Notes: generated by a model from the letters alone, not told the origin. DNA of 64,000 nt from Bradyrhizobium diazoefficiens (GCF_016612535.1 NZ_JAENXS010000003.1:310001-374000), one strand, 5' to 3'. Counted from the first letter of the stretch, positions 55,873-64,000 are shown. Made by a program: numbers and translations.

Positions 55873-56574
55873 GTGAAGCTCGCAATCCTGCACGAACTCA
55901 ATGCCGAGCGCGCCGCGCGCCGTCCGGCGATCCTGGTCACCGACACCGGGAGCGGCGAGCAGCGCTTGGTGAAATCAGCGGATTTTGCCAAAGACCCACT
56001 GCGCATTGAGCTGGTCAAGCAGCTCCGCATGGGCAAGAGCGGCAATGTCGAGGCCGGCGGCAAGAAGCTGTTTCTGAATGTCTACGCGCCGACGGCCAAG
56101 CTCGTCATCATCGGCGCGGTCCATATCAGCCAGGCGCTGGCGCCGCTGGCGCGGTCGCTCGGCTATGACGTCACGGTCGTCGATCCGCGGACGGCCTTCG
56201 CGAGCCCCGAGCGCTTCCCCGATATTCCGCTGGTTGCGGAGTGGCCCGACACCGCGCTGCCGCCGCTCAATGTCGATGCCTACACCGCTTTCGTCGCGGT
56301 GACACACGATCCGAAGATCGACGATCCCGCGCTGCTGCACGCCTTCGAGCGCGGGTGCTTCTATATCGGCGCGCTCGGCTCACGGAAGACGCATGCCAAG
56401 CGCGGCGACCGGCTGCGGGCGCAGGGTGCGAAGGACTCCGATATCGCGCGCATCCACGCGCCCATCGGGCTTGCAATCGGCGCGGTCTCGCCGTCCGAGA
56501 TCGCGGTGTCGATCATGGCCGAGATCACGGCCGTGCTTCGGCTGCCTCCCAAAGAAAAAGAAGAAGCGGCATGA
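55873..56574 (+). CDS. XdhC/CoxF family protein, C-terminal Rossmann half
   Basis: A 233-residue protein equal to the C-terminal part of XdhC, with VIIGAVHISQALAPLARSLGYDV as nucleotide-binding fold, DPRTAFAS, and the terminal helix HAPIGLAIGAVSPSEIAVSI typical of the family. The start is GTG at 55873, two bases after the N-terminal-half stop. It overlaps the molybdopterin gene by four bases. Whether the two halves form a stable heterodimer is unknown. Confidence 0.88.
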   Translation: MKLAILHELNAERAARRPAILVTDTGSGEQRLVKSADFAKDPLRIELVKQLRMGKSGNVEAGGKKLFLNVYAPTAKLVIIGAVHISQALAPLARSLGYDVTVVDPRTAFASPERFPDIPLVAEWPDTALPPLNVDAYTAFVAVTHDPKIDDPALLHAFERGCFYIGALGSRKTHAKRGDRLRAQGAKDSDIARIHAPIGLAIGAVSPSEIAVSIMAEITAVLRLPPKEKEEAA

Positions 56575-58175
56575 AGTTTGGTCCGGCCAGACCCAAGGAT
56601 GCGATCGGCGGGGTGACCGTCCATACCCTGCGCCAGGGTCCGCTGGTGCTGAAGAAAGGCACGACGATCGGGCCCGCCGAGGTCGAGGCGCTGACGCGCG
56701 CCGGGATCGAGGACGTCGTGGTGGTGCGGATGGAGGAGGGCGACGTCTCCGAGGACGTCGCGGCCGCCAGCATCGCGCTTGCGATCGGCGGAGATGGTAT
56801 CCATGTCGAGCGCGCCTTCACCGGCCGCGCCAATTTGTTTGCCGCCCGCCCGGGTCTGCTGGTGATCGACCGCGCCGCGGTCGACCGCATCAACAATATC
56901 GACGAGGCCATCACCTTTGCCACGCTCGCCGCTTACAAGCCGGTGGTCGAAGGCGAGATGGTCGGCACGGTCAAGATCATCCCGTTCGGTGTGGAAGGCA
57001 ATCTGCGCGATGCCGCGGTCAAAGCCGCCGGCAAGGACGTGCTCAGGATCGCGCCCTACGTGATCAAGCGCGTCGGCGTGGTCTCGACGCTGCTGCCCGG
57101 CCTGTCCTCCAAGGTGGTCGACAAGACGCTGCGCGTCACCGCCGAGCGCCTCGCGCCGGCCGGCGCCAGCATCATCGCCGAGCGGCGGGTGCAGCATGAC
57201 GAGCGGGCGCTCTCGGCCGCGATCAAGGAGCTGCTGTCGCTGGGCGCCGAGCTGGTGATCGTGTTCGGGGCATCTGCGATCGCCGACCGCCGCGACGTGA
57301 TCCCGGCCGCGGTCACCGGGATCGGCGGCGAGATCGAGCATTTCGGCATGCCGGTCGATCCCGGCAATCTGCTTTTGATTGCGCGCGCCGGCAGCGTGCC
57401 GGTGCTGGGTGCGCCCGGCTGCGCGCGCTCGCCGGTCGAGAACGGCTTTGACTGGGTGCTGATGCGCCTGCTCGCCGGCATCAAGGTGACGCGGTCCGAG
57501 CTGATGGGCATGGGCGTCGGCGGCCTCCTGATGGAGATCGTGACGCGGCCGCAGCCGCGGGCCAAGCCGGAAATCGAAGGCAACAGCAATATCGCGGCCA
57601 TCGTGCTCGCGGCGGGCCGCTCCACCCGCATGGGCGGGCCGAACAAGTTGTTGGCCGAACTCGACGGCAAGAAGCTGGTGCGGATCGCGACCGAGCAAGC
57701 GCTGGCCTCCAAGGCGTCCGAGGTGATCGTGGTCACCGGCCATCAGACCGAGCTGATCGAGCAGGCGCTCAAAGGCCTGAAGGTCAAGTTCGCCAGGAAT
57801 CCGGATTTCGCCGGCGGCATTGCAAGCTCGGTCAAAGCCGGCATCGCGGCCGTGTCTGATGCCAGCGACGGCGCCGTGGTCTGCCTTGGCGACATGCCGT
57901 TGATCGATGCCGGCCTGATCGACCGCCTCATCGACGGCTTTGCGCCGGACCGCGGCAACCTCATCGTCGTGCCCGTCAGCGATGGCCGCCGCGGCAATCC
58001 CGTGCTGTGGTCGCGCCGCTTCTTCAAGGAGTTGATGACGCTCGATGGTGATGTCGGCGCACGGCACTTGATTGCGAGGCACGCGGAAGCCGTCGCGGAA
58101 GTGCCCGTCGACGGCGAAGGTGCCTTCCTCGACATCGACACGCCGCAGGCGCTGGAAGCGGCACGCCGGGGATGA
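56571..58175 (+). CDS. Molybdopterin-binding / MobA-like nucleotidyltransferase fusion
   Basis: A 534-residue fusion. Residues 1-335 resemble the molybdopterin-binding domain (LRIAPYVIKRVGVVSTLLPG, LVIVFGASAIADRRDVIPAAV). Residues 342-534 are a MobA/MocA-type NTP transferase: AAIVLAAGRSTRMGGPNKLL, VVTGHQTELIEQAL and GDMPLIDAGLID. It likely turns Mo-molybdopterin into the dinucleotide (MCD) cofactor used by CO-dehydrogenase-type enzymes. It begins inside the upstream stop (ATGA) and closes the cox operon. This fusion is known in the CoxI/MoCo accessory set. Confidence 0.9.
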   Translation: MKFGPARPKDAIGGVTVHTLRQGPLVLKKGTTIGPAEVEALTRAGIEDVVVVRMEEGDVSEDVAAASIALAIGGDGIHVERAFTGRANLFAARPGLLVIDRAAVDRINNIDEAITFATLAAYKPVVEGEMVGTVKIIPFGVEGNLRDAAVKAAGKDVLRIAPYVIKRVGVVSTLLPGLSSKVVDKTLRVTAERLAPAGASIIAERRVQHDERALSAAIKELLSLGAELVIVFGASAIADRRDVIPAAVTGIGGEIEHFGMPVDPGNLLLIARAGSVPVLGAPGCARSPVENGFDWVLMRLLAGIKVTRSELMGMGVGGLLMEIVTRPQPRAKPEIEGNSNIAAIVLAAGRSTRMGGPNKLLAELDGKKLVRIATEQALASKASEVIVVTGHQTELIEQALKGLKVKFARNPDFAGGIASSVKAGIAAVSDASDGAVVCLGDMPLIDAGLIDRLIDGFAPDRGNLIVVPVSDGRRGNPVLWSRRFFKELMTLDGDVGARHLIARHAEAVAEVPVDGEGAFLDIDTPQALEAARRG

Positions 58176-58183
58176 CGGTCCCA

Positions 58184-58296
58184 TAGGGTGGGTTAGCCTT
58201 GCGGCTGCGCAAAGCGCAGTCCGCATGGCGTAACCCACCACTTCTGGTTTCCGTGGTGACACAGTTGGTGGATTACGCTTCGCTAATCCACCCTAC
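58184..58296. repeat. About 113-bp intergenic inverted repeat, family B copy 2
   Basis: Begins tagggtgggttagcc and ends ctaatccaccctac, with internal gtaacccacc; same architecture as the copy at 24041-24154. It follows the end of the cox-like operon. Confidence 0.8.
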
Positions 58297-58382
58297 AAAA
58301 CCAATTTCAACTCCTCGTTCACCATCTGGAAACGACCGGCGCTTAGAGTCCTCTCCACCTGCCTTGGGGGGAGGGGTTTTCC

Positions 58383-58772
58383 ATGGTTTCGAACGCCGTC
58401 GCGCGCCGTTGCGCGATGTTTTTCTTTGCGCTGTCGGTGTGTGTCGCCGGCGCCCGCCACATCACCGAAGCCCACGCAGCCGGCGCGTTTGCGGTCGGCA
58501 AGTGCGGCGCCTATGGCCAGGCCTATGATTACGGTGCCGAGCGCGAGGCGCGCGCCGCGGCGCAGAAGCAATGCAAAGGCGACTGCACGACGGTGACGAT
58601 GAAGCGCGCCTGTGCCGCGATGTCGGTCGATATGGTCAACCCTTGCGGTGCCTATGGCTACGCCGTGAAGCCGAAGATCTCGGCCACGCTCAATGCCGCC
58701 ACGCGCGAATGCTACAAATATGGCGGCAAGGAATGCGTGATCCGCGCCTGGGCCTGTGACGCCAAGGGTTGA
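58383..58772 (+). CDS. DUF4189 domain protein, secreted
   Basis: A 129-residue protein with an N-terminal signal peptide ending near HAAGA. The DUF4189 body is short and cysteine-rich: GKCGAYGQAYDYG, CKGDCTTVTMKRACAAM, NPCGAYGYAV and ACDAKG, giving several likely disulfides. Such proteins occur in rhizobia and related groups without a known role. Its 3' end lies next to a small repeat at 58770-58822 shared with the end of the convergent gene. Confidence 0.75.
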   Translation: MVSNAVARRCAMFFFALSVCVAGARHITEAHAAGAFAVGKCGAYGQAYDYGAEREARAAAQKQCKGDCTTVTMKRACAAMSVDMVNPCGAYGYAVKPKISATLNAATRECYKYGGKECVIRAWACDAKG

Positions 58773-58811
58773 TCAAGGGCTGATCAAGGGCTAGCGCAGC
58801 GATCTAAGGGG

Positions 58812-60647
58812 CTAGCGCAGCCACCCGGAGGGGCCTTGCGGCACTCTGGTCGCTGGCTCCTGCGCATCCATCGACCAGGGCATTTTGGTCTTCGCGAATT
58901 CCGACCAGGCTTTCAGCAGGCGCGCTTCGATGCCGACCAATGCATGTGCCTGCCAGCCGGCGATGGCCGCTGCAGCCATGCCGCCGCCGGCGGGTTCCGC
59001 GTCGACATCCGCAAGCAGCGACGTCGTCGTCGCTATGTCATTGTAGACCCCGAGCTCCTGCTGGAGGTCGGCGAGCTTTCGTGAGAACCGCCTGGCGGAT
59101 TTGCGCGGCCCGCAGAGCGGGAGCAGGAAGTCGGCGACATAGCGCAACTTCTTTGCGGCGAGACGGACTCGGTGCCGCTCCTCCGTCGCCAGCGATTTGA
59201 ACCGACGGCCGCGCTTCAGCACCTTGGCATGCTGCGCGGACAGGATGTTTCTGGCGAAGTTGACTGCGGGCTCCGCCAGTTGCGCCAGACCTTCGGGAGC
59301 AATTTCGCTTCGCCAGCCGCGTGCTTCGATCCAGCCGCCGAGCCCGATCACGAAATATGAACATCGCCGGTTGGCGAGGGCGAGGCGGGCCTTGTCGTAG
59401 CAGGTCGCGCGGCGCTCCTCCGCGAGTTCTCGCAGCGTGTCGAAGCCTGTGACCGACGGACAGCCATCCGCGACGGTTCGCAAGGTTTCCTGTCGAAACA
59501 CGTCCCAATCGCGTGCGCCGGAAAGATTTCCCGCAAGCCACTTGGCTTCGGCACGCAGCAGGTCGAGCTTGTTCAATGACACCACCGACCGCATCAGGTC
59601 GAGGGCGGACCGCAGACGCCGCAGCGCGACGCGAAGCTGGTGCATCCCCTCGGGATCGCGACCGTCCTCGGCGGCGGGCAATGATTGGAGCAGATGCCGC
59701 AGACAGGACCGCAGAATCTCTGAAAAGGCCTCATCGAGCGATATCGATGGATCGAGACGAAGCTTTGGCGGTTTCGGCGCCCCCGGTGGCATATCGGCGG
59801 CGAGATCAAATCCCCGCGCGGATTTGCTCCGGATCGAAGCTCTGACCGGCCCGTGCTCGGCGAGCCGGAGCGCGAGGTCCCAGATGGCGGACGGGCTGCC
59901 CGCCTTGAGCTCCAGCTCGATCTCGCTGACCGGGAGCGACCGATCGCCGGATTTCAAATGGCCCTGGTCGAAGGCGATTTCGACCGTGCCCGACGGCAGG
60001 TCGACCATGCGTTGATGCCGGCGAATGTCGGTACTGAAGACGGCTTCGAGCGGATGACGCGTGATATCGGCGCGCAGCTTCTCCGGCAGGAACGGCAGGG
60101 CCAGCGCGACGTCGGGGGTCATGGAAGGGACGCTGGCCTCCCATTCGCCCCGCCGCAGCGGGTCGCTGCCGGCTTCGGCCTTCACCGTTTGCGTGAAGCG
60201 CGCGCCGCTCTGGCGAACGCGAAAACTTAATCCATTGCGTTGAAGCGCGCGCTTGGCCGTGTCGTAGTAGACGGCCTTGAGGTGCTTTCGCGAGCCCTTG
60301 TTGCGCGCGTTCGCTGCGATGACGAGCGCGTCGCTGAAATCGGCCAGGCGATCGGCATCCACAAGCAGCTTGAGCTCGACTTCAGTGGCGCGCGGCGTGG
60401 CATCGCGCGAAGGCGGGATTTCCGGCGCAGTCGTCCCTGCAAGAGCCTCATCAGCGGAGACGCCCGCCCGAAAAGACTCGTTGCGCGAAGATTCGTTGTC
60501 AGGGTGCTTGGAACCGGACGGCTCACCAGCGGGGTGAACGGCGAAGCTATTGAATTTGTTAGCGTCGTCCGGGACTGGATGGCCGTTGGCCTTCGCAGGC
60601 GGCTGCGCGGGTTCGAGGGTTCGCTTGATCGCACCAGTTTCAGACAT
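58812..60647 (-). CDS. CYTH-CHAD domain protein
   Basis: A 611-residue protein. After about 90 disordered residues comes a CYTH (triphosphate tunnel) domain, marked by the ExExK motif in TEVELKLLVD and by GRHPLE-type beta strands; the second half is a CHAD helical domain (LLQSLPAAEDGRDPEGMHQLRVALRRLRSAL) with conserved histidines and arginines that bind polyphosphate. Fused CYTH-CHAD proteins are thought to act on polyphosphate or inorganic triphosphate. Function here is inferred from domains. It is convergent with DUF4189. Confidence 0.87.
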   Translation of the reverse strand: MSETGAIKRTLEPAQPPAKANGHPVPDDANKFNSFAVHPAGEPSGSKHPDNESSRNESFRAGVSADEALAGTTAPEIPPSRDATPRATEVELKLLVDADRLADFSDALVIAANARNKGSRKHLKAVYYDTAKRALQRNGLSFRVRQSGARFTQTVKAEAGSDPLRRGEWEASVPSMTPDVALALPFLPEKLRADITRHPLEAVFSTDIRRHQRMVDLPSGTVEIAFDQGHLKSGDRSLPVSEIELELKAGSPSAIWDLALRLAEHGPVRASIRSKSARGFDLAADMPPGAPKPPKLRLDPSISLDEAFSEILRSCLRHLLQSLPAAEDGRDPEGMHQLRVALRRLRSALDLMRSVVSLNKLDLLRAEAKWLAGNLSGARDWDVFRQETLRTVADGCPSVTGFDTLRELAEERRATCYDKARLALANRRCSYFVIGLGGWIEARGWRSEIAPEGLAQLAEPAVNFARNILSAQHAKVLKRGRRFKSLATEERHRVRLAAKKLRYVADFLLPLCGPRKSARRFSRKLADLQQELGVYNDIATTTSLLADVDAEPAGGGMAAAAIAGWQAHALVGIEARLLKAWSEFAKTKMPWSMDAQEPATRVPQGPSGWLR

Positions 60648-60845
60648 ACAAAGTTTATGACGGTTCGATGACAGAGCGCCGACATATACCCGACTTGCCT
60701 CGCGAGGAGAAGCGCAGCCGGTCGCATCTCATTGAAATTTCCGACCTGTGATCGATGGGTCAATCCGAGTTACATTCGTTGTCGCCGCCGTCGCGTGAGG
60801 AATTGTCTTTTCTTTCCCGACGCTTGGATGTGCGCGGGAGAATTC

Positions 60846-61256
60846 ATGCAGTTCGACACGAAGATTGCCGTTGTCATTCGCAACGATCTGGAGGCCTGGC
60901 AGAAGCTGAATGTCGCCTCGTTCCTGACGAGCGGCGTCGCGGCCGCCTTTCCGGAGTGCATCGGCGATGCCTATGAGGACGCCTCGGGAACGAAATATCT
61001 TGCGCTGATCGGCCAGCCGATCCTGATTTACGGTGCTGATGGGCCGGCATTATCGCGCGCACTGGACCGTGCGCTGACGCGCAATGTCAGGCCGGCGGTC
61101 TATACCGAGGACATGTTCAAGACCACGCATGATGCCGCCAATCGCGAGGTGGTGAAGGCGGTTGCGCGCGCTGATCTCAATCTCGTCGGCATCGCGATGC
61201 GCGCCGAGCGCAAGGTAATCGACAAGATCGTCGATGGGTTGAAGTTCCATAGCTGA
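60846..61256 (+). CDS. DUF2000 family protein
   Basis: A 136-residue protein with the family's pattern: QFDTKIAVVIRNDLEAWQKLNV, ASGTKYLALIGQPILIYG, RNVRPAVYTEDMF and NLVGIAMRAERKVIDKIVDGL. DUF2000 proteins resemble a peptidyl-tRNA hydrolase-like fold and have no settled role. The ATG at 60846 is the family start; the longer frame at 60732 lacks similarity. It is monocistronic and divergent from the CYTH-CHAD gene. Confidence 0.85.
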   Translation: MQFDTKIAVVIRNDLEAWQKLNVASFLTSGVAAAFPECIGDAYEDASGTKYLALIGQPILIYGADGPALSRALDRALTRNVRPAVYTEDMFKTTHDAANREVVKAVARADLNLVGIAMRAERKVIDKIVDGLKFHS

Positions 61257-61359
61257 GGCGATCGCGTCAGCGATGAATAAACTTGCGTTGTTTGACTCCA
61301 ATCAAGGGAGAGCCGTTCGGCACCGTTAATCTGCTCGCGTAATGCAAAGGAGCAGACCG

Positions 61360-62385
61360 ATGCCGACCATGAAAGCCGCGATCGTCAAACAATTCGGCAA
61401 GCCGTTGGTGATCGAGGACGTACCGGTGCCGCAGCCCGGTCCCGGCGAAGTCCTGGTCAAGGTGAAGGCTTGCGGCGTCTGCCACACCGACCTGCACGCA
61501 GCCTCCGGCGACTGGCCGGTGAAGCCGGTGCCGCCTTTCATTCCCGGCCATGAAGTGGCCGGCGTCGTAGCCGTGCTCGGACCCGGCGTGAAAAACCTGA
61601 AGGTCGGCGCCGCCGTTGGCGTTGCCTGGCTGCACGATGCGTGCATGTCATGCGAATATTGCGAAACCGGCTGGGAGACGTTGTGTGAGCATCAACACAA
61701 CACCGGCTACAGCGTGAACGGTGGATTCGCCGAATATGTCATCGCCTCGGCGGCGTTCGCGGCCAGGCTGCCGGCAACGGTCGACTTCGCCGCCATCGCG
61801 CCGATCCTGTGCGCCGGCGTCACCACCTACAAGGGGTTGAAGGAAACGGACGCGCGGCCCGGCGAGTGGGTCGCGATCTCGGGCGTCGGCGGGCTCGGCC
61901 ATGTCGCGATTCAGTATGCCAAGGCGATGGGGCTCAAGGTCGTCGCCGTCGACATCGCCGAGGATAAGCTCAAGCTTGCGCGCGAGACCGGCGCCGATCT
62001 CGCTGTCAACGCGCTCGCAGCTGACGCCGTGGACAAGGTCCTGGGGGCAACGGGGGGCGGGGCGCATGGCGTGCTGGTGACGGCGGTCTCGACCGCCGCC
62101 TTTGCCCAGGCGCTGAAGATGGTGCGCCGGAAGGGCACCGTCAGCCTCGTCGGCCTGCCGCCGGGCGAATTCCCGACGCCCATCTTCGATGTCGTGCTCA
62201 AGCGCATCACCGTGCGCGGCTCCATCGTCGGCACCCGCAGAGATCTCGACGAGGCCATCGCGTTCGTCGCGGACGGCAAGGTCAAGGCCGAGGTGACGAA
62301 GGTGCCGCTCGCGCAAATCAACGATGTCTTCGAGCGGATGAAGGCCGGCAAGATCGACGGCCGCACGGTGCTCGATTTTGGCTGA
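61360..62385 (+). CDS. adhP: Zinc-dependent alcohol dehydrogenase (AdhP type)
   Basis: A 341-residue medium-chain dehydrogenase. Catalytic zinc ligands are Cys41 (CGVCHTD) and His64 (PGHEVAG); the structural zinc lobe has Cys95, Cys98, Cys101 and Cys109 ([18 protein letters not shown]). The Rossmann motif is [16 protein letters not shown]. It oxidises ethanol and other primary alcohols with NAD. ATG 61360 follows AAAGGAGCAGACCG; the ATG at 61342 lies before that site and is not used. It is convergent with the GFA gene. Confidence 0.93.
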   Translation: MPTMKAAIVKQFGKPLVIEDVPVPQPGPGEVLVKVKACGVCHTDLHAASGDWPVKPVPPFIPGHEVAGVVAVLGPGVKNLKVGAAVGVAWLHDACMSCEYCETGWETLCEHQHNTGYSVNGGFAEYVIASAAFAARLPATVDFAAIAPILCAGVTTYKGLKETDARPGEWVAISGVGGLGHVAIQYAKAMGLKVVAVDIAEDKLKLARETGADLAVNALAADAVDKVLGATGGGAHGVLVTAVSTAAFAQALKMVRRKGTVSLVGLPPGEFPTPIFDVVLKRITVRGSIVGTRRDLDEAIAFVADGKVKAEVTKVPLAQINDVFERMKAGKIDGRTVLDFG

Positions 62386-62395
62386 GGTCTCAATC

Positions 62396-62809
62396 TCAGC
62401 CCGGCGGCATCGTCGCGAACCTCGTGAGGCCGGAATCGAGATGATCCCAGTCATATCCACGCGCGGCAAAGGTGACGACTTGCGGCCTGTAGCGGGCAGG
62501 CTCGTCGAGGCTCGCAGCGCGAATGGTGAAGATCTCGGGCCGTGTTGCGAAGGTCATGTAGACCGGCAGGCCGCACTCCGCGCAGAAGGCGCGCGTCTTC
62601 ACATGGCCGCTGTCACCGACCATGTCCCATCGCTTGGCCTCGCCCGTCACCGTGACGCCGTCGCGCGAGAAGGTGGCGTAGGAGCCGTGGCCGGTGCCGC
62701 TTTCGCGCTGGCAGTCCCGGCATTGGCAGTGGTTGGCGAACAAGGGCTCGCCGACGATCGAGTAGCGGATTGCGCCGCAGGCGCAGCCGCCGGTGTAGGG
62801 CTTGGTCAT
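62396..62809 (-). CDS. GFA family protein (glutathione-dependent formaldehyde-activating fold)
   Basis: A 137-residue zinc protein of the GFA (Mss4-like) family. Cysteine pairs for two zinc sites are visible: GGCACGAIRY, NHCQCRDCQRESG and FCAECGLP. Most members are not true S-hydroxymethylglutathione synthases and their role is uncertain. AAGGAGTGACCACG precedes ATG 62809; a GTG at 62818 is possible but too close to the site. It is third in the ArsR-AHSA1-GFA operon. Confidence 0.9.
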   Translation of the reverse strand: MTKPYTGGCACGAIRYSIVGEPLFANHCQCRDCQRESGTGHGSYATFSRDGVTVTGEAKRWDMVGDSGHVKTRAFCAECGLPVYMTFATRPEIFTIRAASLDEPARYRPQVVTFAARGYDWDHLDSGLTRFATMPPG

Positions 62810-62821
62810 CGTGGTCACTCC

Positions 62822-63298
62822 TTAACTCTCTTCGCGGCTGATCTCGCCGAGCTGGCGGACGACCTTCTTCCAGCCGCCGCTCATGACGGTGTAGGCACTC
62901 TCGTTCCCAGGCAGCACGAAGCCCGCATGAACCAGTTGAATGCGCGTGCCGGCTTCGACCGGGGTGAGGGACCACGTCACGATAGTGTCGAGCGGGGCGC
63001 CGTAGCCGGTGTTGCGCGCATCGCCGCCCTTCCAGGCGTAGACGAGGCGCCTGAAGGCCACGACCTCCAGAATCCGGCAATGGATGACGCCGTCCCAATT
63101 GCCCCCCGGCGTGGTCTGGAACGTGAAGGCCTTGCCTTCGACCGCCTCGAAGCCGGTCGGCGGCATCAGCCAGCGCGCGATCAATTGCGCGCTCGTCAGC
63201 GTCTTCCAAATCGTTTCGGGCGCGTGAGGGAATACGTCGTCCAGAACGATGTCCCGGATGTTTTCTCGGGTCTCGGTTTTCAACTCGGCTGCACTCAC
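62822..63298 (-). CDS. SRPBCC / AHSA1 domain protein
   Basis: A 158-residue START-like protein: VFPHAPETIWKTLTSAQLIARWLMPPTGF, GGNWDGVIHCRILEVV, RLVYAWKGGD and the C-terminal WSLTPVEAGTRIQLVHAGF. AHSA1-type proteins bind hydrophobic ligands or interact with chaperones. Its start overlaps the ArsR stop by four bases; ArsR-AHSA1 pairs are a frequent regulated unit in bacteria. Function not established. Confidence 0.88.
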   Translation of the reverse strand: MSAAELKTETRENIRDIVLDDVFPHAPETIWKTLTSAQLIARWLMPPTGFEAVEGKAFTFQTTPGGNWDGVIHCRILEVVAFRRLVYAWKGGDARNTGYGAPLDTIVTWSLTPVEAGTRIQLVHAGFVLPGNESAYTVMSGGWKKVVRQLGEISREES

Positions 63299-63630
63299 GG
63301 GTCGATCTCCTTCAAGAGGTCACGCAGGTTCTGGAAGCGCTCGCGCCAGAAGACACCGTAATGATCCATCCAGGTGACCAGCGGTTCGAGGCCTTGCGGC
63401 GCGGCGCGGTAATAAACGTTGCGGCCCTCAGCGCGCTCGGCGACGAGGCCCGCCTGCTTCAACGATTTCAGATGCTGCGAGATCGCACCCTGCGTCACGC
63501 CGCTGCCGCGCGTCAGCTCGGCGACGCTGATCTCGTTGCTGTCGAAGACGCGCTCGAACACGGCGCGGCGCGTCGGGTCGGCGAGGGCGCGCATCACGGC
63601 GGTGACGGGGTTTTGGGCGGTTTCGATCAT
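63295..63630 (-). CDS. ArsR family winged-helix repressor
   Basis: A 111-residue regulator: ADPTRRAVFERVFDSNEISVAEL, the recognition region GVTQGAISQHLKSLKQAGLV and the wing GRNVYYRAAPQGLEPL. No metal-binding cysteines are present, so it is not a classic metal sensor. It most likely represses its own operon from the paired inverted repeats at 63639-63672. The start at ATG 63630 is preferred; a TTG at 63639 would overlap the first operator. No Shine-Dalgarno sequence is evident. Confidence 0.88.
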   Translation of the reverse strand: MIETAQNPVTAVMRALADPTRRAVFERVFDSNEISVAELTRGSGVTQGAISQHLKSLKQAGLVAERAEGRNVYYRAAPQGLEPLVTWMDHYGVFWRERFQNLRDLLKEIDP

Positions 63631-63638
63631 GTCGATCA

Positions 63639-63672
63639 ATTAGCAGAAGCTAATGCATTAGTCAACACTAAT
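63639..63672. promoter_or_regulatory. Two tandem 16-bp inverted repeats, ArsR operator
   Basis: ATTAGC-AGAA-GCTAAT at 63639-63654 and ATTAGT-CAAC-ACTAAT at 63657-63672. Both are perfect 6-bp repeats with four-base spacers, centred 18 bases apart, starting nine bases before the arsR start. They share the ATTAG half-site, as expected for two dimers of one regulator. Confidence 0.65.
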
Positions 63673-63707
63673 TTGTTCTCGTTGACAAATCTCAATTGCA
63701 ATTGACT

Positions 63708-63727
63708 ATGACTGACTAGTCAGTCAT
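63708..63727. promoter_or_regulatory. 20-bp perfect palindrome, candidate TetR operator
   Basis: ATGACTGACTAGTCAGTCAT is identical to its own complement over 20 bases and lies ten bases before the TetR start. The TGACTGACTAGTCAGTCA core is the form seen at autoregulated TetR/efflux loci. TTGACA at 63682-63687 may be the -35 element of the same promoter. Confidence 0.65.
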
Positions 63728-63736
63728 CAATGAAAA

Positions 63737-64000
63737 ATGACAAAGAAACCCACCAAAGCGGCTACGGCCCAGGCGAAGAGTCGAAAGCCCGAAGCGGGCG
63801 GGGAAGCCGCTGCTCCGGCGTCGAGTCGCGCGCTCCGCGCGGCGGAGCGGCGCGATGCAATCGTCGAGGCGGCGATGGAAGAATTCATCGCGCGGGGCTT
63901 TGCCGCGACGCGGCTCGACGACATTGCGAAGCGCGCCGGGGTCGCGAAGGGCACGATCTACCTGCACTTCAAGGACAAGGAATCGATGTTCGAAGAGCTG
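63737..64000 (+). CDS. TetR/AcrR family regulator, truncated by the window end
   Basis: The frame from ATG 63737 runs open to the last base (88 codons). A low-complexity Lys/Ala-rich leader (MTKKPTKAATAQAKSRKPE) precedes the helix-turn-helix: RDAIVEAAMEEFIARGFAAT, then LDDIAKRAGVAKGTIYLHFK. The ligand-binding domain lies outside. A second ATG at 63730 is in another frame and gives no TetR similarity. The palindrome just upstream supports autoregulation; an efflux operon downstream is likely but not visible. Confidence 0.85.
   Translation, partial: MTKKPTKAATAQAKSRKPEAGGEAAAPASSRALRAAERRDAIVEAAMEEFIARGFAATRLDDIAKRAGVAKGTIYLHFKDKESMFEEL

Noticed and set aside
63682..63695. TTGA-N6-TCAA (FNR/FixK-type box)
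   Set aside because: It occurs in a short AT-rich promoter stretch where such an 8-base pattern is likely by chance, and the flanking bases do not extend the symmetry.

Overview
The window is a dense, high-GC chromosomal segment of an alphaproteobacterium. The gene content (ergothioneine egtB/egtD, pcaBDC, a liv ABC set, cox accessory genes, many one- and two-component regulators) and the palindromic intergenic repeats best fit Bradyrhizobium or a close Nitrobacteraceae relative. That assignment is inferred from protein resemblance, not from a search. I find no rRNA, tRNA, CRISPR array, prophage or insertion sequence.

Layout. 1-11 kb: membrane acyltransferase, a DUF1328 stress-type membrane protein, a hydrolase, DUF427, BolA, LtrA, the egtB-egtD ergothioneine operon, GrxD, a macrodomain protein and two tandem serine hydrolases. 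11-25.5 kb: threonine aldolase, a ParE-type toxin-antitoxin pair, rpsD, an E2-like acyltransferase, an HpaI-type aldolase, murI, cytochrome b561, a single-domain response regulator, a GST, a Popeye-like cyclic-nucleotide-binding membrane protein, a SecD-like protein without membrane domain, an acyl-CoA synthetase, an M20 amidohydrolase and purB. 25.5-34.3 kb: a TetR regulator with a palindromic operator, a NarL-type two-component system and, divergent from it, a five-gene cluster: MotA/ExbB-like channel, ExbD-like partner with a beta domain, two-TM protein, metallophosphatase and kinase-USP fusion. An operon of three very small proteins follows on the other strand. 34.4-47.4 kb: rpe, a Ser/Thr-rich EF-hand protein behind a near-ideal sigma-54 site, a P1 peptidase, a large hybrid histidine kinase, a CheY-like regulator and the livKHMGF transporter interrupted by a CxxCH protein. 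47.4-58.2 kb: small orphan proteins, pcaBDC, then coxG-S-M-D-E, two XdhC-type halves and a MoeA/MobA fusion, with no coxL. 58.2-64 kb: DUF4189, CYTH-CHAD, DUF2000, a zinc alcohol dehydrogenase, an ArsR-AHSA1-GFA operon with paired operators, and the start of a TetR gene.

Functional themes are envelope signalling, redox and stress defence, and oxidation of aromatic compounds and possibly CO or another substrate. Two exact EcfG-type general-stress promoter matches (GGAAC-N16-CGTT) lie before egtB and before the single-domain regulator. The most promising undescribed unit is the channel-kinase-phosphatase cluster at 29.3-33.7 kb. The most striking anomaly is a complete set of CO-dehydrogenase-like accessory genes without the catalytic large subunit.
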